A stretch of DNA of 31,706 nucleotides, from assembly GCA_022925895.1 (NCBI GenBank), contig JAKSYS010000708.1, positions 1 through 31,706 of the forward strand, in the 5' to 3' direction. This DNA is from Fragilaria crotonensis. Lineage: Eukaryota > Bacillariophyta > Fragilariophyceae > Fragilariales > Fragilariaceae. The position numbers and the translations under genes are program-made. The first letter of the stretch is position 1. Each line of letters opens with the position of its first letter. The notes beneath the pieces were generated by a model. That model saw nothing but the letters and a program-made list of their open reading frames with translations. It was not told the DNA's origin and made no database searches. Positions 10,101 through 20,177 of the stretch are shown here, in pieces.

Positions 10101-11696
10101 GATTCGACCGCTGTAGTGATCGGTCAATAGGACATAGCAGGTCTCACCGTTGAGTCCGACGAGTGTTATGTCGAATTGAGTCGCGGCTTTTCTGCACCAT
10201 GAAACCAAAGTCAATTGACAGGCCTTGGTTGCATGTCGTTGCCCGCATCGTCGTCCCTGTTCCCGAAGGGCTTTTCGGAGCTTTGATGCAAGGCAAATCG
10301 GGCATCCTTCAATCTCGGTCGGGACTGTGAACTGAGGCATGCCTTTTACGAAGCGATGCATCTCTGACAACCGACGAAAGTTGATATGTCCGAGACGTTG
10401 ATGCCACAACATTCTTAACGCCGATCGGCTCAACGAACGAATGGTATACGCTTCGTTGGAGGCCGAGGAGAACTCTGGAAAGGGATCCATGGCGTCGAGG
10501 AGCTCGGGGCGTTGAACGATGAGGTTTGGTGAGTCGTCAGTTGTGATGACGCTGGTGGGCGTTGGTGTATCAAACTGATTGACAGCTGCCATTCCATTTC
10601 CATAAATGTAGCGTCTTGCTGAAGTGTCGGCAGGCGGAGAGTGACATGCTTCACAGGTCATGCCGTCGACGGGGTCGAGGATTGTAGCGGCGGTGACGGG
10701 AGCATGCTCAGTACAGAGCTTGCGGATGACTTGATTGGACGGAAGAGGCGCCAGATGGGCCTCAGGAGTCGGAGCGATCAGGGCCTCGGTGAACGTCAGC
10801 CCTCCACGGTTCGCCGTTGGTTGCAGGATGATGTAGATGTCTTGCGATCGACGAATCTTGTTCGGAAAATGGATGTGCCCAACGCCTTCAGTGAAACTGG
10901 ACATGTGGTAGCCATCGGTGCCAAGTTGCTTGGATATCGCCGCATGCGAAATGATGATGCCCGGGATTGTGGGAGTGTAGTATGTCCGAATGAAAACGGA
11001 CGTCGGTCCGCCGGCATTTCCACGGTTGTCTACAGGCACACACAAGAAACCGACGCCAACTGGATGGTGTGCATGATGACCAGCATCGAAGAGACGCACA
11101 TTGGTTCGATGAAGCGGGCGGTAGGCAAATAACAGATGGCGATCGTTGGCAGTGCAAGCCATGGACCCGTTGTCAGCGTGGGCGAACGAGAGGTGGCGGG
11201 CGCTGTCATACGTTTCTGCTAACCGACGCAGCAGGATGGGATCCGAAGCATCGTCGAGTAGGACCGTTTCTGATGGCGGGAGAGCAGGCGTGGTGTCAGC
11301 GACTGTCACGACGATGGAATTAATCGTGGGGATGTCGAAACAAGCCTCGAAGTCCAGTTCGTCGTCTGCAGAAGTGGCACGAAGGGAGTTCTGTTGGTAA
11401 CCAAGGATCTCCGAGCCTTCATTCTCTTCATCGTCGTCCTCGTTGCCATTGTTGTGGATCGCAGGTGCGTCACCGATGGGCTCGTCCTCTAGGATGCGTC
11501 TCATGGTGCGGTTGGTGCTAGGAGCACCGTTGGACGGGCGATCACGAACACTGGCGGAGGTCAAGCGGCTTCGGAACTGTTTGTGCGAGTTCGCGATTTG
11601 GGCCTTGAGTTGGGGTTGCGTTGAGCTAACCCTTCTGCGACGATGAAATCGACAAAACGGTTGCAGTCCTCCAACTTGTGCCCGGGGTGGTGGCAA
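7170..11696 (-). CDS. pol: Element B Pol: protease, integrase, RT, RNase H (several frame changes)
   Basis: Protease: HADNGSMACTAND, with Asp-Asn-Gly at 11166-11174. Pre-integrase: WHQRLGHINFRRL near 10400 with a CPIC pair near 10305, a HHCC zinc site. Integrase: FDITLVGLNGETCY near 10165, RMDGGGELG near 9998 and GPGERPHQTI near 9887 supply the D, D and E residues. RT: WKEWQDAEFKQLDSM near 8840, then VDATNAYANSPPP near 8550, and the catalytic RQVDDLAIG at about 8270-8290, with Gln where most copia RTs have Tyr. RNase H: SSTEAEFLAAVHAAK near 7500, then ARHIDIQHFALQEW near 7350 and DSLTKSLG near 7265. Stop at 7170. Frame changes near 9775, 9190, 7790 and 7425; three lie in C6, G3 and T4 runs. 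Relative to Gag, Pol is in the -1 frame with a 136-bp overlap; no canonical slippery heptamer was found. Confidence 0.9.
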
Positions 11697-13347
11697 CCCA
11701 AACAGACAGCCGAAGCATCTTGGTTCTGAGAGATGGCACGGACCATGAGATCGATGGCGTCATCATCAAGAGTGGTGTCGGACGCGAAAGAGAACTCGGG
11801 GGATGCGGTCTCGATGCGACGGATGATGGACGTCGGCGTGCGACCTGACGATGCGGAGGGTGGGTCGCGACCGATCTCGGAGGCATACTCGACGAACGTC
11901 GTCGCGAGTTGTGCCAACGAGAGCTTGAAAGGAAGAGCTCCGTCGTGTCCGGTGCGCTTATCACGCTCGACCAAACGTCGGATTTCAGGTCGCCACTCAG
12001 AGGACAAGTTGCGAACTGAGAGATCCAAAGCCTCTGATTCCGTGTACGTTCGGGTGGCCTGGCGCTCACGTACCATGAAATCCTGCAGTCGACGGATGTA
12101 CAAACTGAAGGGCTCTGTTCGACGTTGTCGAGGGATTTCGCTGGCAGTCGAAAAGACAGAATGCAGAAGGGGTGATGGAGGCGGAACAAAGAGTACACTG
12201 CATGGTACCCTGCTTGAGGTGGACAGCCCTCAACGGCGCCTTGCTCTCTTGACCCAGCGGGGAAAGTGGACTCCTGGTTTAGGGCGGTGTAGATAAGCCC
12301 GGACATAAAAGCATCCTTCTCGCGAACGGAAGCCGGTAGCCAAGTCCACCACTTGCCGTGAATGGAATCTTCTTGCGCAGATTCGTATGGCGGGCACCAC
12401 ACTCCCCATTGGAGACACGTGGAACAGAACAACTTGTACCAGTGTACAAATGAATCGTTCCGGGTGGAGTCAAATTTTGGGATGCTAGCTTTGCGAAAAT
12501 CCTTGAACTTAACCTCGCCGCACATAAACTGACTCATATAATCCTCAAACGACTCGGCACCGAAAGTTACTTCAGCCGAGAAGGGATGCATACGAGTGGG
12601 CGTTCGGGTAAGCGTTCCAGTGCGTGCCGTCGCCGCCGAACCAAAAAGTGGGCGGGGTGGGGCATCGTCCGGAGGACTTTGAAAGCGGCCAGCAGCCACT
12701 GCTGGCGGTCCATGTCCACCAGTAGGTCGAGTGTCGACCGGTTGTCCGCGGAATGTCTGGGCGGCGGCGACGGCAGGGTCCGGAGTCACATCAACGTTTA
12801 CATTTGGTGGGGCGGGAATCGCTTCGTTCCTGGAGGCTTCCGTAGCAGCTGGTACCTCGACTTGAACCGACGTATCAATCACCGATGGCGGGCCTGCGTG
12901 AGAACGTCGGGAGCGACTTTCATGTACGCTGTTGGACGTCGCAGAGGAGCCTGGGGGCCTGGGGATATCGACCCCGGGCATCATGAAACGGATCAAAATA
13001 GGAACATAGACGACGTCCGATGGACGAGGACGATCCTTGAGACGTTGGATAATCAATCGTTGAAGTGCCGGCTTTCGCAACGAAATGATGGAGTTGCGAT
13101 CGCGGGCATGATACATGCTGAATCCGGAATCCGTTAGCAAAGGCACCAAATCCTCAGAAAGCCAGGTGGTGTCTTCAAGTTGATGGAGGACTGACTCGCG
13201 GATTGCTACATGATAGTTCTCAAGAAGTGTCATGGTAGAAATATCGAAGACTTCTGTGAGTGGGATTTCTGCCATTGGGCAGTCCGCAATATCGACGCTG
13301 ATAACGAGACAGTCATCGTCGTGTCGAATCTCCCCGGCGTCCGACAT
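11561..13347 (-). CDS. gag: Element B Gag with CCHC zinc knuckle (one frame change)
   Basis: The ATG at 13347 lies 170 bases inside the 5' LTR and opens MSDAGEIRHDDDCLV. The N-terminal 130 residues are predicted globular, followed by a Pro/Ala/Thr-rich linker (about residues 130-240), then the capsid-like region with FEDYMSQFMCGEVKFKDF and WYKLFCSTCLQWGVW. Near 12160 the frame shifts at a C4 run. The second frame continues LYIRRLQDFMVRERQATRTY and ends with CLGCHHPGHKLEDC at about 11669-11710, an exact CX2CX4HX4C knuckle that binds the element RNA. It stops at 11561 inside the start of Pol. Length without the shift would be about 595 residues. Confidence 0.85.
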
Positions 13348-13498
13348 GTTAATATCAGGTTTCGGAAATATGCGGTCCCGGATGGTTGACCGAGGAGGTG
13401 TTCTGACTCGGAGTGGTTACGTGGTTCCTGGTATCGTGTGACACAAAGAACATGGAGGAACACCAGATTTGTCGGAGTGGGCGCAGAATGCAATCGTA

Positions 13499-13516
13499 GA
13501 CTTTGGGCTCATAACC
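13499..13516 (-). promoter_or_regulatory. Primer-binding site of B, matching the anticodon arm of initiator tRNA-Met
   Basis: Directly inside the 5' LTR the - strand reads GGTTATGAGCCCAAAGTC. Its complement contains GGGCTCATAACC, the anticodon stem-loop of eukaryotic initiator tRNA-Met (CAT anticodon). Drosophila copia and yeast Ty5 are known to prime from a half-tRNA-iMet cut in this loop. The match of about 12 bases adjacent to the LTR supports the same mode here. Confidence 0.75.
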
Positions 13517-13927
13517 TGTGAGACCCTCTCTAGTACGGCAGATCCACAAACCTTGACCCGCTTGGGAGTCGGGTTAGTGCGGAACCGACGGAACAGAAGA
13601 GAGGAACACGACAACACAATGAACAAGAGCGTGGCGATGTTGAGAGGTGCGCGTCGCAAAGGGTCGATGTCGGTGAGGTGATGTCGTGTGTCGTTGGCGT
13701 GGACGAAGCAATAACTGTACCTCTTCACCCTTACGATCGTAGACCGGCAAGAATGCAGTGGAGGTAATAGTTTTAAGCTAAGTTAGAAGTTGTGTGCCGA
13801 TGAAGTACACCGGCTTAAACTATACTAGTCGGAGTGGCGCGTCATACAAGACACGACCATAGATGGTATACTGTGCGCAGTTGAACAATAGCACAGTATC
13901 CAAGAATGTAGGAGATATGCACTGACA
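13517..13927 (-). repeat. 5' LTR of element B
   Basis: 411 bp; drives transcription leftwards on the - strand by position. Identical to 6690-7104 apart from four single-base gaps. Ends are TGTCAGTGC...TCTCACA on the element strand. Confidence 0.93.
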
Positions 13928-13932
13928 CGACG
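13928..13932. repeat. Right target site duplication of element B
   Basis: CGACG, the exact copy of 6685-6689. Confidence 0.9.
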
Positions 13933-16900
13933 AACGTGCAAGTCGGCACGCTACGTTGGAGTTGGGAGGACGAGTTGGGAAGGAAACACACCTTCACAAT
14001 TCCGAACTCATACTACGTTCCCGACGGACGAGTTCGACTATTGAGTCCGCAACACTGGTCCCAGACCCAGACGACAGGTCCCGAACGTGACAAGTGTGGA
14101 GAATACACCAATGGACGGGAGTGCGTCTTGTTTTGGGGAGGTGGAAAGTACAAAATCAGAATTCCACTTGGTAAGAAAGACAACGTTGCAACCTTCACGA
14201 TGGCATCAGGCTTCGAGAAATTTCGAGCCTTTTGTTGTGAAGCTGAACTGGATGAATCGACTCGGGACGTCATCGCGATGCCTTCGGGTCTCGTATCAGA
14301 CGACGAGGAGGACGACGAAGTCGAGACAGGAGACGATGAGTTGCTCACGAACGTTGGAAGCACTCGGCGAAACCAATCCAACGCCGACGACTCACACCCT
14401 CGACGGACCATCAGTACCCCTTCAAAGGAAACAAGCAAGGCAGCAACAAACAAACCGCCGCAAACGGGCGGGCAACCCAACGACCAACATGGAACTGCCG
14501 CGAACGACGAACGTGAACATCATCCTTGACGAGGAGGACCGACAGCCAGCCAATGACCTGGCAGAGCTGTTGGCGATCCACCATCAATTCGGACACATCT
14601 CCATGAGAAAACTCCAAGAGATGGCCAAGCAGGAATCTTGCCGCGACGTCTTTCGAAGTGCAGAGTTCCAACATGTTCGGCATGCCTCTACGCGAAGGCA
14701 ACGAAACGACCTTGGCGGAACAAACCAGGAAGGACAGCGACGACGAGGATTCCAAGCCGACGAAACCAGGACAAGTGGTATCGGTGGATCAACTCGTCTC
14801 ACCCACGCCAGGGTTGATTGCCCAGATGACTGGCTTCCTGACCACGAAACGATACCGCTACGCGACTGTCCGTCGATCAATTCAGTCGACTGGGGTTTAT
14901 CTACCTCAAAAGACAGCGTCAGCGGAGGAGACAGTGGAAGGAAACGAGCGTTTGAGGCATACTCCCACCGCACGGGTGAAAGTGGAAAACTACCACGCCG
15001 ACAACGGAATCTTCAAGGCGCGGGGTGGACGCATGCAAGTTGGACGGACAAGGAATGACGTTCGCAGCTGTAAACGCGCACCACCAGAACGGTATCGCGG
15101 AAAGAAGAATTCGCGAACTCAAGAACTAGCACGCGCGATGTTGACACACGCGAATGCAAGATGGAGCGATACGATAACTGCGAACTTATGGCCATACGCC
15201 ATTCGGAACGCAAACGACGCGGTCAACCATACTCCAAGCATGCAAGACGCAGCCAGAAGGAGCCCCATTGAGATATTCTCCAATTCGAGGTGGCGACCAA
15301 TCCCAAACATTGGAAGCCATTCTGGTGCCCGACCTATGTGCTCACAAACGAACTCCAGAGCAACCGACCTTTCCACAAATGGTCGCAACGGTCGAAGCCG
15401 GAGTCTACCTGGGAGATCACCGCAACACGGACGAAACGTCGCACTCGTGATGGACAGGGACACAGCCTTGGTGAGCCCTCAATTTCACGTCGCACGATGC
15501 AACATTCGATACCGTGAAGAACGTCAAGACGAAATCGTCGGGCAACTGAGGCGGGATTTGTCACGTCTCAGAAGGAGCTAACGACGAAGGGCGCAACGTC
15601 ACCGTCGAGTCAAACGACGAGCATGACATCGTCCAGCAGAAAACGAAAACGCCACACACCAAACGAGCAAGAGCAGGCGAACCGGTGCCTTCAAGTCAGA
15701 AGGAGCCAGCTGCAGCAAGCGTCGGGGACGACGGTCCACCGATACCCATCGATGCAACAGAAACGGGCGACCGCACGATGGGTGATGCGAAAATTCAAAA
15801 GACGAGATTCGGGCGCACGATCAAGCCACCTCAGAAATATCTCGCGGCGATGTGCACGGAGATCAGCGACGCCACCGGAACGATGTCGAAGGAGAAATAT
15901 TTTGCTACGTGGCAATGTTCCCAGACGACGACCGATGGGCTTATCGCAACCCGTTGATGGCATACAAGGCAGTGTCAGACCCGGACACGCTATACTATCA
16001 CCAGGCGATGAAAGAGGAGGACAGGGCGATGTTCAAGAGAGCATGAAGAAGGAGGTGACAGACCAATTCAACAATGGCAACTTCACCATCATTCCAAAGT
16101 CTGAGGTTCCCAAAGGACAAACCATCCTACCCGCCGTCTGGCAGATGAAAAAAACGCGACGCGAAGGATGGATCGATCAAAAGTATAAAGCGCGATTGAA
16201 CATCGACGGCTCGCGAATGAAGAGAGGTGAGCACTATGATGAGACGTACGCGCCGGTCGCTTCTTGGAACTCGGTAAGAATGCTCCTGACAATGACAGTC
16301 GCGCCGGGTGGCACACGAAGCAGATTGACTTTGTTCAAGCATTCGCTCAAGCTCCCGTGGAAAGACGCTGTACATGAAGGTCCCAGCTGGAATGGAACTT
16401 GAGGATGATTCGAATCCAAACGACTTTGTCCTCAAGATCCACAGGAACATCTACGGCCAGAAGCAGGCGGGACGCGTATGGAACCAATATCTTGTGCGAA
16501 AACTGGTGAAAGACTTGGGTTTCAACAATCGGCGGTGGACGAATGCGTTTTCTACAGAGGATCAACGTTGTACGTCCTATACACCGATGATAGTTTATTG
16601 GCTGGCCCTGACAAGAAAGAGATTGACAAGATAATTGACGAGCTTCAAAGAAGGCCAAGTTGTCCATAACAGTTGAAGGCGACCTTGCCGACTTCCTTGG
16701 CGTCAGCATCGATCGGAGGACGGATGGCACGATACATTTGTCACAACCACATCTCATCGACCAGATTCTGGAAGACTTGAGGTTGAACGGGACGAATGTT
16801 AAATCGCGTTCGACTCCGGCTGCGTCATCGAAACTACTGACAAGACATTCGGACTCGGAGTCATTCGACAACTCGTTCAATTATAGATCGATCATTGGGA

Positions 16901-17582
16901 AGCTGAACTATCTCGAGAAGGCGACACGAAGTGACATCGCGTACGCCGTCCACCAATGCGCCAGATTCGTATCCGACCCCAAGAAAGAACACGGGGACGC
17001 AGTGCGATGGCTGGGGCGCTATTTGTTGGGAACCAGAGACAAAGGTACGATTATGCAACCGATGACGAACAAGGACTTGGAGGTCTTCGTTGACGCAAGC
17101 TTCTGTGGTGATTGGGATCCAAAGGAGGCAGCGAGCGATCGTGATACAGCGCGGTCACGCCATGGGTATATCATCAAGTATGCCAACTGCCCCTTGCTGT
17201 AAATCCCAATTGCAAACGGAAGTGGCCCTGTCGTCGACGGAGAGCGAATACACAGGTCTGAGTTACGCGCTGAGAGCGATCCCTATAATGGAGTTGTTGA
17301 AGGAGATGAAGGAGCGAGGATACCCGGTATCGACGACGCAGGCTCAGGTGCACTGTCGTGTATTCGAAGACAACAGCGGAGCCTTGAAATGGCTCGTGTC
17401 CACAAGTATCGACCTCGTACGAAGCATCTAAACGTCAAGCTTCACCATTTCAGGGACTACGTTGAGCGAAAGGAAATCAGCATCCATCACATCGAACGAA
17501 TGATCAACCAGCGGACTTCCTTACGAAGCCGTTGAATGAAGAGTCACATTGCCTCCATCGCAAGACAGTGATGGGATGGTAG
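13933..17582 (+). CDS. pol: Element E Pol, remainder: protease end, integrase, RT, RNase H (frame-disrupted)
   Basis: Protease end: VGTLRWSWEDELGRKHTF and YYVPDGRVRLLSPQHWSQT. An acidic linker with DDEEDDEVETGDDE follows near 14300. Pre-integrase: IHHQFGHISMRKLQEMAKQ at about 14575 with a CSACLYAKATKRPW block near 14675. Integrase: VSVDQL near 14778, YHADNGIFKARG near 14990, and HQNGIAERRIREL near 15080, giving D, D and E. RT: VWQMKKTRREGWIDQKYKAR near 16140, YDETYAPVASWNSVR near 16240, NIYGQKQAGRVWN near 16450, catalytic LYTDDSLL at 16580-16591. RNase H: LSSTESEYTGLSYALR near 17230 and ADFLTKPLNEES near 17507; TAG at 17580-17582. It sits in at least six successive frame pieces, so it is not translatable as read. 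Confidence 0.85.
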
Positions 17583-17601
17583 GGGCTCAACATTCTGGTT
17601 G

Positions 17602-17613
17602 GAAGCGAAGGAG
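17602..17613 (+). promoter_or_regulatory. Polypurine tract of element E
   Basis: GAAGCGAAGGAG, purine-rich with one C, abuts the 3' LTR; this is the expected site for plus-strand priming. Confidence 0.6.
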
Positions 17614-17923
17614 TGTAATGATACTGGTACCTGCGTACCGTCACAAACGCAGAACCAACAGAATGGATGCGCCGAGTCGTTCATTCTCATTCGTGTCTTC
17701 ACCGAGACGTACATTCGTATGCCTCGACGTACATTTGTACTCAGTCGTGGATGTATTCGCGCGTAGAGTTTACGGTCGTTCCACGTATGAAAACACGTGA
17801 ACACGACTGCCGATTCTACAATCGCTCGAAATAATCATAATACCAATAAACCCACTTTTGCAAAGCCCTTTACTTCGTAGTTTTGCTTGCACGTGTTGCA
17901 AGCACGACACCAAGTAAATCACA
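17614..17923 (+). repeat. 3' LTR of element E
   Basis: 310 bp, partner of 4560-4869. AATAAA at 17845-17850. Differences from the 5' copy: one transition near 17722, a cluster of two transitions and one gap near 17887-17891, and a transition plus one gap near 17913. Confidence 0.9.
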
Positions 17924-17929
17924 CGTGGA
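17924..17929. repeat. Right target site duplication of element E
   Basis: CGTGGA, copy of 4554-4559. Confidence 0.75.
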
Positions 17930-18180
17930 GGACTGCTGACGCGCACGCATGGATAACCTGTTGGTCCATATGGTGGGACCGGTTTTGGAACTAGATTCTA
18001 GATCTGCTCACTCTTTTTATAATTGATCAAGTTGCATGCCGCTTCTTGTCGATTGTTATGTTTTTAAGGGTCAATCTCCGGCAATGGCGGATTCGCCGCA
18101 CTTGCGGGAGATTTCACTGAAAAACGAGGCTCGATAAGAACGGCCCTCACTACCAGTACGAGTACTTCTTCCTGACCTCA
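17930..18180. other. Intergenic stretch with no recognised feature
   Basis: No ORF, repeat or RNA gene seen. It is locally AT-rich near 18005-18030. It is flanked by the right end of element E and by weak ORFs. Confidence 0.5.
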
Positions 18181-18638
18181 GTGAATAATCGTGTGTCATC
18201 AGCACTTCGGCGCTTCATCGTCCCATCACCTCGTGCGAATGTCATTGTGAAATTCGACTATACGAGAACAAGCCGAGAATCCCATGGCGCTGGGATACAG
18301 CGATGCGCCTTGAGACTTGAGGCTGCCGAAAATGGATGCTGGTCTAACATTGAAAAAGATTGCAAAGTGGGGAACGCCAACGTTACGATGCGAAATTGCT
18401 AGGAAAGAACAAGAGTGACGAGGAGCGACTCCTCCAACACCTTATCTCAAGAGGAAAGGGAAACGAAAGCAGGAATCGCGGTGATAGTGACTGGTTCGCA
18501 AAAACAGTACTCGAGCAACATTATTTCGTCGCGCCTGTGAACGTACCACTTGATGTCGAAGCTGACAATAAAATCAAGGAAAAAGCCTGTAACGTGAGAC
18601 GATATGTAGATAACTGTCCGTCACCCGTGGATCGATGA
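18181..18638 (+). CDS. Unrecognised ORF pair, possible host gene fragment
   Basis: Two overlapping open frames (18181-18402 and 18360-18638) have no stop in their main parts and together could encode about 150 residues if one base were added or lost near 18362. The second part is charged and helix-prone (LLGKNKSDEERLLQHLISRG, then WFAKTVLEQHYFVAPVNVPL) and ends at a TGA at 18636. Neither begins with an ATG: the first opens with GTG and the second with TTG, so the true start is probably upstream, or these are exons. I do not recognise a family. No element-like motif is present. It may be a random open stretch. Confidence 0.25.
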
Positions 18639-18817
18639 CGTAGCCTCCCTAGGCACTGAATCGCTCCCAACCTCACAACAATCATCCAGTGACGATTGGA
18701 GCTAGCCGACCATGTCCGACGATCTACGACGGGCCTACCTTTTAGGGGAGTCTCACTCGTTATAAGCCGCTGAAAGGGTTTTTGCCTAGTAATTTGGACC
18801 TCTTTTCACCCGTTGCC

Positions 18818-19009
18818 ATGACGATGAATCATGAAATGCCGAATGCGACCGTGGACGAACAGCTCATTAAGTTCAGAGATGAGCCTGTGCTCGAATCCCA
18901 TGGAGGAAGGGCAGAAACTGGGGAATACCTTGGGCGCGAGTACTTGTCATCATTACGTTCAGTATTAGAGAAAGATGCGATCAAACAACAGATGGAACGT
19001 CAGTCTTGA
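18818..19009 (+). CDS. Small unrecognised ORF, 63 residues
   Basis: The ATG at 18818 opens MTMNHEMPNATVDEQLIKF and the frame continues through a charged sequence with GEYLGREYLSSLRSVLEKD to a TGA at 19007-19009. The composition looks more protein-like than that of random ORFs nearby, but I recognise no domain. It might be a terminal exon of the same unit as 18181-18638, with which it shares strand. A short non-coding ORF remains possible. Confidence 0.25.
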   Translation: MTMNHEMPNATVDEQLIKFRDEPVLESHGGRAETGEYLGREYLSSLRSVLEKDAIKQQMERQS

Positions 19010-19189
19010 AGTCAGAATTGATTGTTGTTTTCGCTGTCGGACTCGTTCTCTCGAGGCATTCTGCCAATGCGTGACTGTGACGAGCAAGGAGTTGGAATTG
19101 CCAATCGTTCAAATTCGCATCTACTTACAAGTATTCGTCGACTTCACTCCACTGTGTGCCTATTTCATGTACAAGTACTCCAGAACTCC

Positions 19190-19670
19190 TCGATATTTAT
19201 GTTATCGTGGCAGACTATCCTGATATCACAACATCCTCAATTCTAATCCAACGGACTTGATTAAATTGACAATATCTCACATTTTCAATGAATCAATATC
19301 AAGTATTCGTCGATTGTCAAACTGTCATATCGCTTGTTGTCACTGTTCATACACTCATTTGACAATATTGATAAGGATGAGAAGGAATCTACACTATAAC
19401 TCTTCATCTCAAGCTTGTATATACGATAAGTGCCGCGTAGCAGGTGCCAAACGAGGCAATCGTTACGCTCTAACAGTGAGCTTCATCGTCGATTTGACAC
19501 TTACGACCACCCACGACACGAACAACCACCATAAACGAGAAACCATCACTCACATCCAACAAACCATTAGCCGCGACCACAACTATAGCAAAGGGGAGTC
19601 AGCGGATTGATCCCGAGTGTAGGATGAAATCTAGAGGGACAAGCAGTACCAGTAGCACTCAAGAACATAT
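19190..19670 (-). repeat. Duplicated 3' flank of the DUF285 gene (pairs with about 28300-28860)
   Basis: This segment aligns with about 28300-28860 through shared blocks: CTCACATTTTCAATGAATCA, then TATCGCTTGTTGTCACTGT, then CACGACACGAACAACCA, then AGCAAAGGGGAGTCA. Indels separate the blocks, for example a stretch near 28640-28690 that is absent here. Homology includes the last codons of the gene and stops near 19670. It marks an old gene or segment duplication, later cut. Confidence 0.85.
19567..19670 (-). pseudogene. Truncated C-terminus of a second DUF285 (BspA-like) gene
   Basis: On the - strand the codons before the TAA at 19567-19569 read ACPSRFHPTLGINPLTPLC and then YSCGRG. The complete gene at 28737 ends ACPSTSDPTLGVDPVTPLC and then FNCGG. 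Upstream of 19670 the similarity stops abruptly, and none of the 25-residue repeats is left. An open frame runs on to 19809, but its extra 45 codons have no relation to the family. I read it as the leftover tail of a paralogue. Confidence 0.8.
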
Positions 19671-19836
19671 AACTTTTTGTCGGCTTCTTTGTCGCACGAA
19701 TTGCTCGACTGGGGATAAATGCCCGTAATAGCTTGCACATACAGTAGCCGTAGGCGGGGTTTCTCCGTCGAGCAACCGCCTGAGGTGGGCCTTCATATGC
19801 TTCGTACATATGATACAGACCTCAACATTCTCGTAC

Positions 19837-19840
19837 GTAG
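19837..19840. repeat. Left flank copy of the probable target duplication of element C
   Basis: GTAG here and at 26485-26488 directly flank the 177-bp LTRs. Only 4 bp match, shorter than the 5 bp usual for copia, so it could be partly chance. Confidence 0.5.
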
Positions 19841-20017
19841 CGTTCAAATGTGTACGTAACGGCCGACTCTTACCTTAGAGAAGACGAGATAAACGATAAA
19901 GTAGTAACACAAGAAGCGTACAAAAGTAGTAAACGATAAACTTGTGTCTACGTCTGCTCTTGTCTCTGATTACTACTGTACTAGCGGTTTCCGTACTGTA
20001 TCGTCCGTATTCAAACG
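19841..20017 (-). repeat. 3' LTR of element C
   Basis: It reads CGTTCAAATG...TATTCAAACG on the + strand, and the other copy at 26308 has the same ends. The adjoining bases differ on both sides, so the ends are CGTT...AACG and not TG...CA. A duplicated internal motif, ATAAACGATAAA-like, appears at about 19890 and 19930. Confidence 0.88.
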
Positions 20018-20030
20018 GTCCCCGTAAATC
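20018..20030 (-). promoter_or_regulatory. Candidate polypurine tract of element C
   Basis: The - strand reads TTTACGGGGAC next to the 3' LTR. The short G run fits a polypurine tract, but it is not strongly purine-rich. Confidence 0.4.
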
Positions 20031-20177
20031 ATGAATTCGCCTCGTGACAGAATGATTTATCCCTCATTCCACCTTGTCCGCAAAAACGACCTGGTATTAA
20101 AGCCCGCGGACTCCATCCGCTCCAGGGGGTAAACGACCTCGCCCACGCAACGGTCGATAACCCAGGGCATGCCATTC

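Larger units (their letters stand above)
6690..13927 (-). mobile_element. Element B: young Ty1/copia retrotransposon nested in element E
   Basis: LTRs at 6690-7104 and 13517-13927 flank gag and pol on the - strand, opposite to E. The two LTRs show no substitutions that I can find, only four single-base gaps, three of them in G runs. The 5-bp duplication is exact. Gag, protease, integrase, RT and RNase H are all present and domain-complete, though spread over several frames. Most frame changes lie at homopolymers, so the element may be intact in reality. The lineage differs from A/C and from E, judged by its protease (DNGS) and RT (QVDDL) motifs. Confidence 0.93.
4560..17923 (+). mobile_element. 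Element E: Ty1/copia LTR retrotransposon, split by nested element B
   Basis: Two 310-bp LTRs (4560-4869 and 17614-17923) flank gag and pol read on the + strand in the copia order: protease, integrase, RT, RNase H. Without the nested 7.2 kb of element B plus one duplication copy the element is about 6.1 kb. The LTRs differ by about four substitutions, all transitions and two of them at CpG, plus two single-base gaps. Flanking duplications support one intact insertion event. Pol changes frame many times, so this copy looks non-autonomous unless those changes are sequence errors. Confidence 0.92.

Noticed and set aside
14013..14480. 155-codon - strand ORF with a Ser-rich run
   Set aside because: Antisense to the E protease end and the acidic Pol linker; the Ser run is the complement of the Asp/Glu codons.
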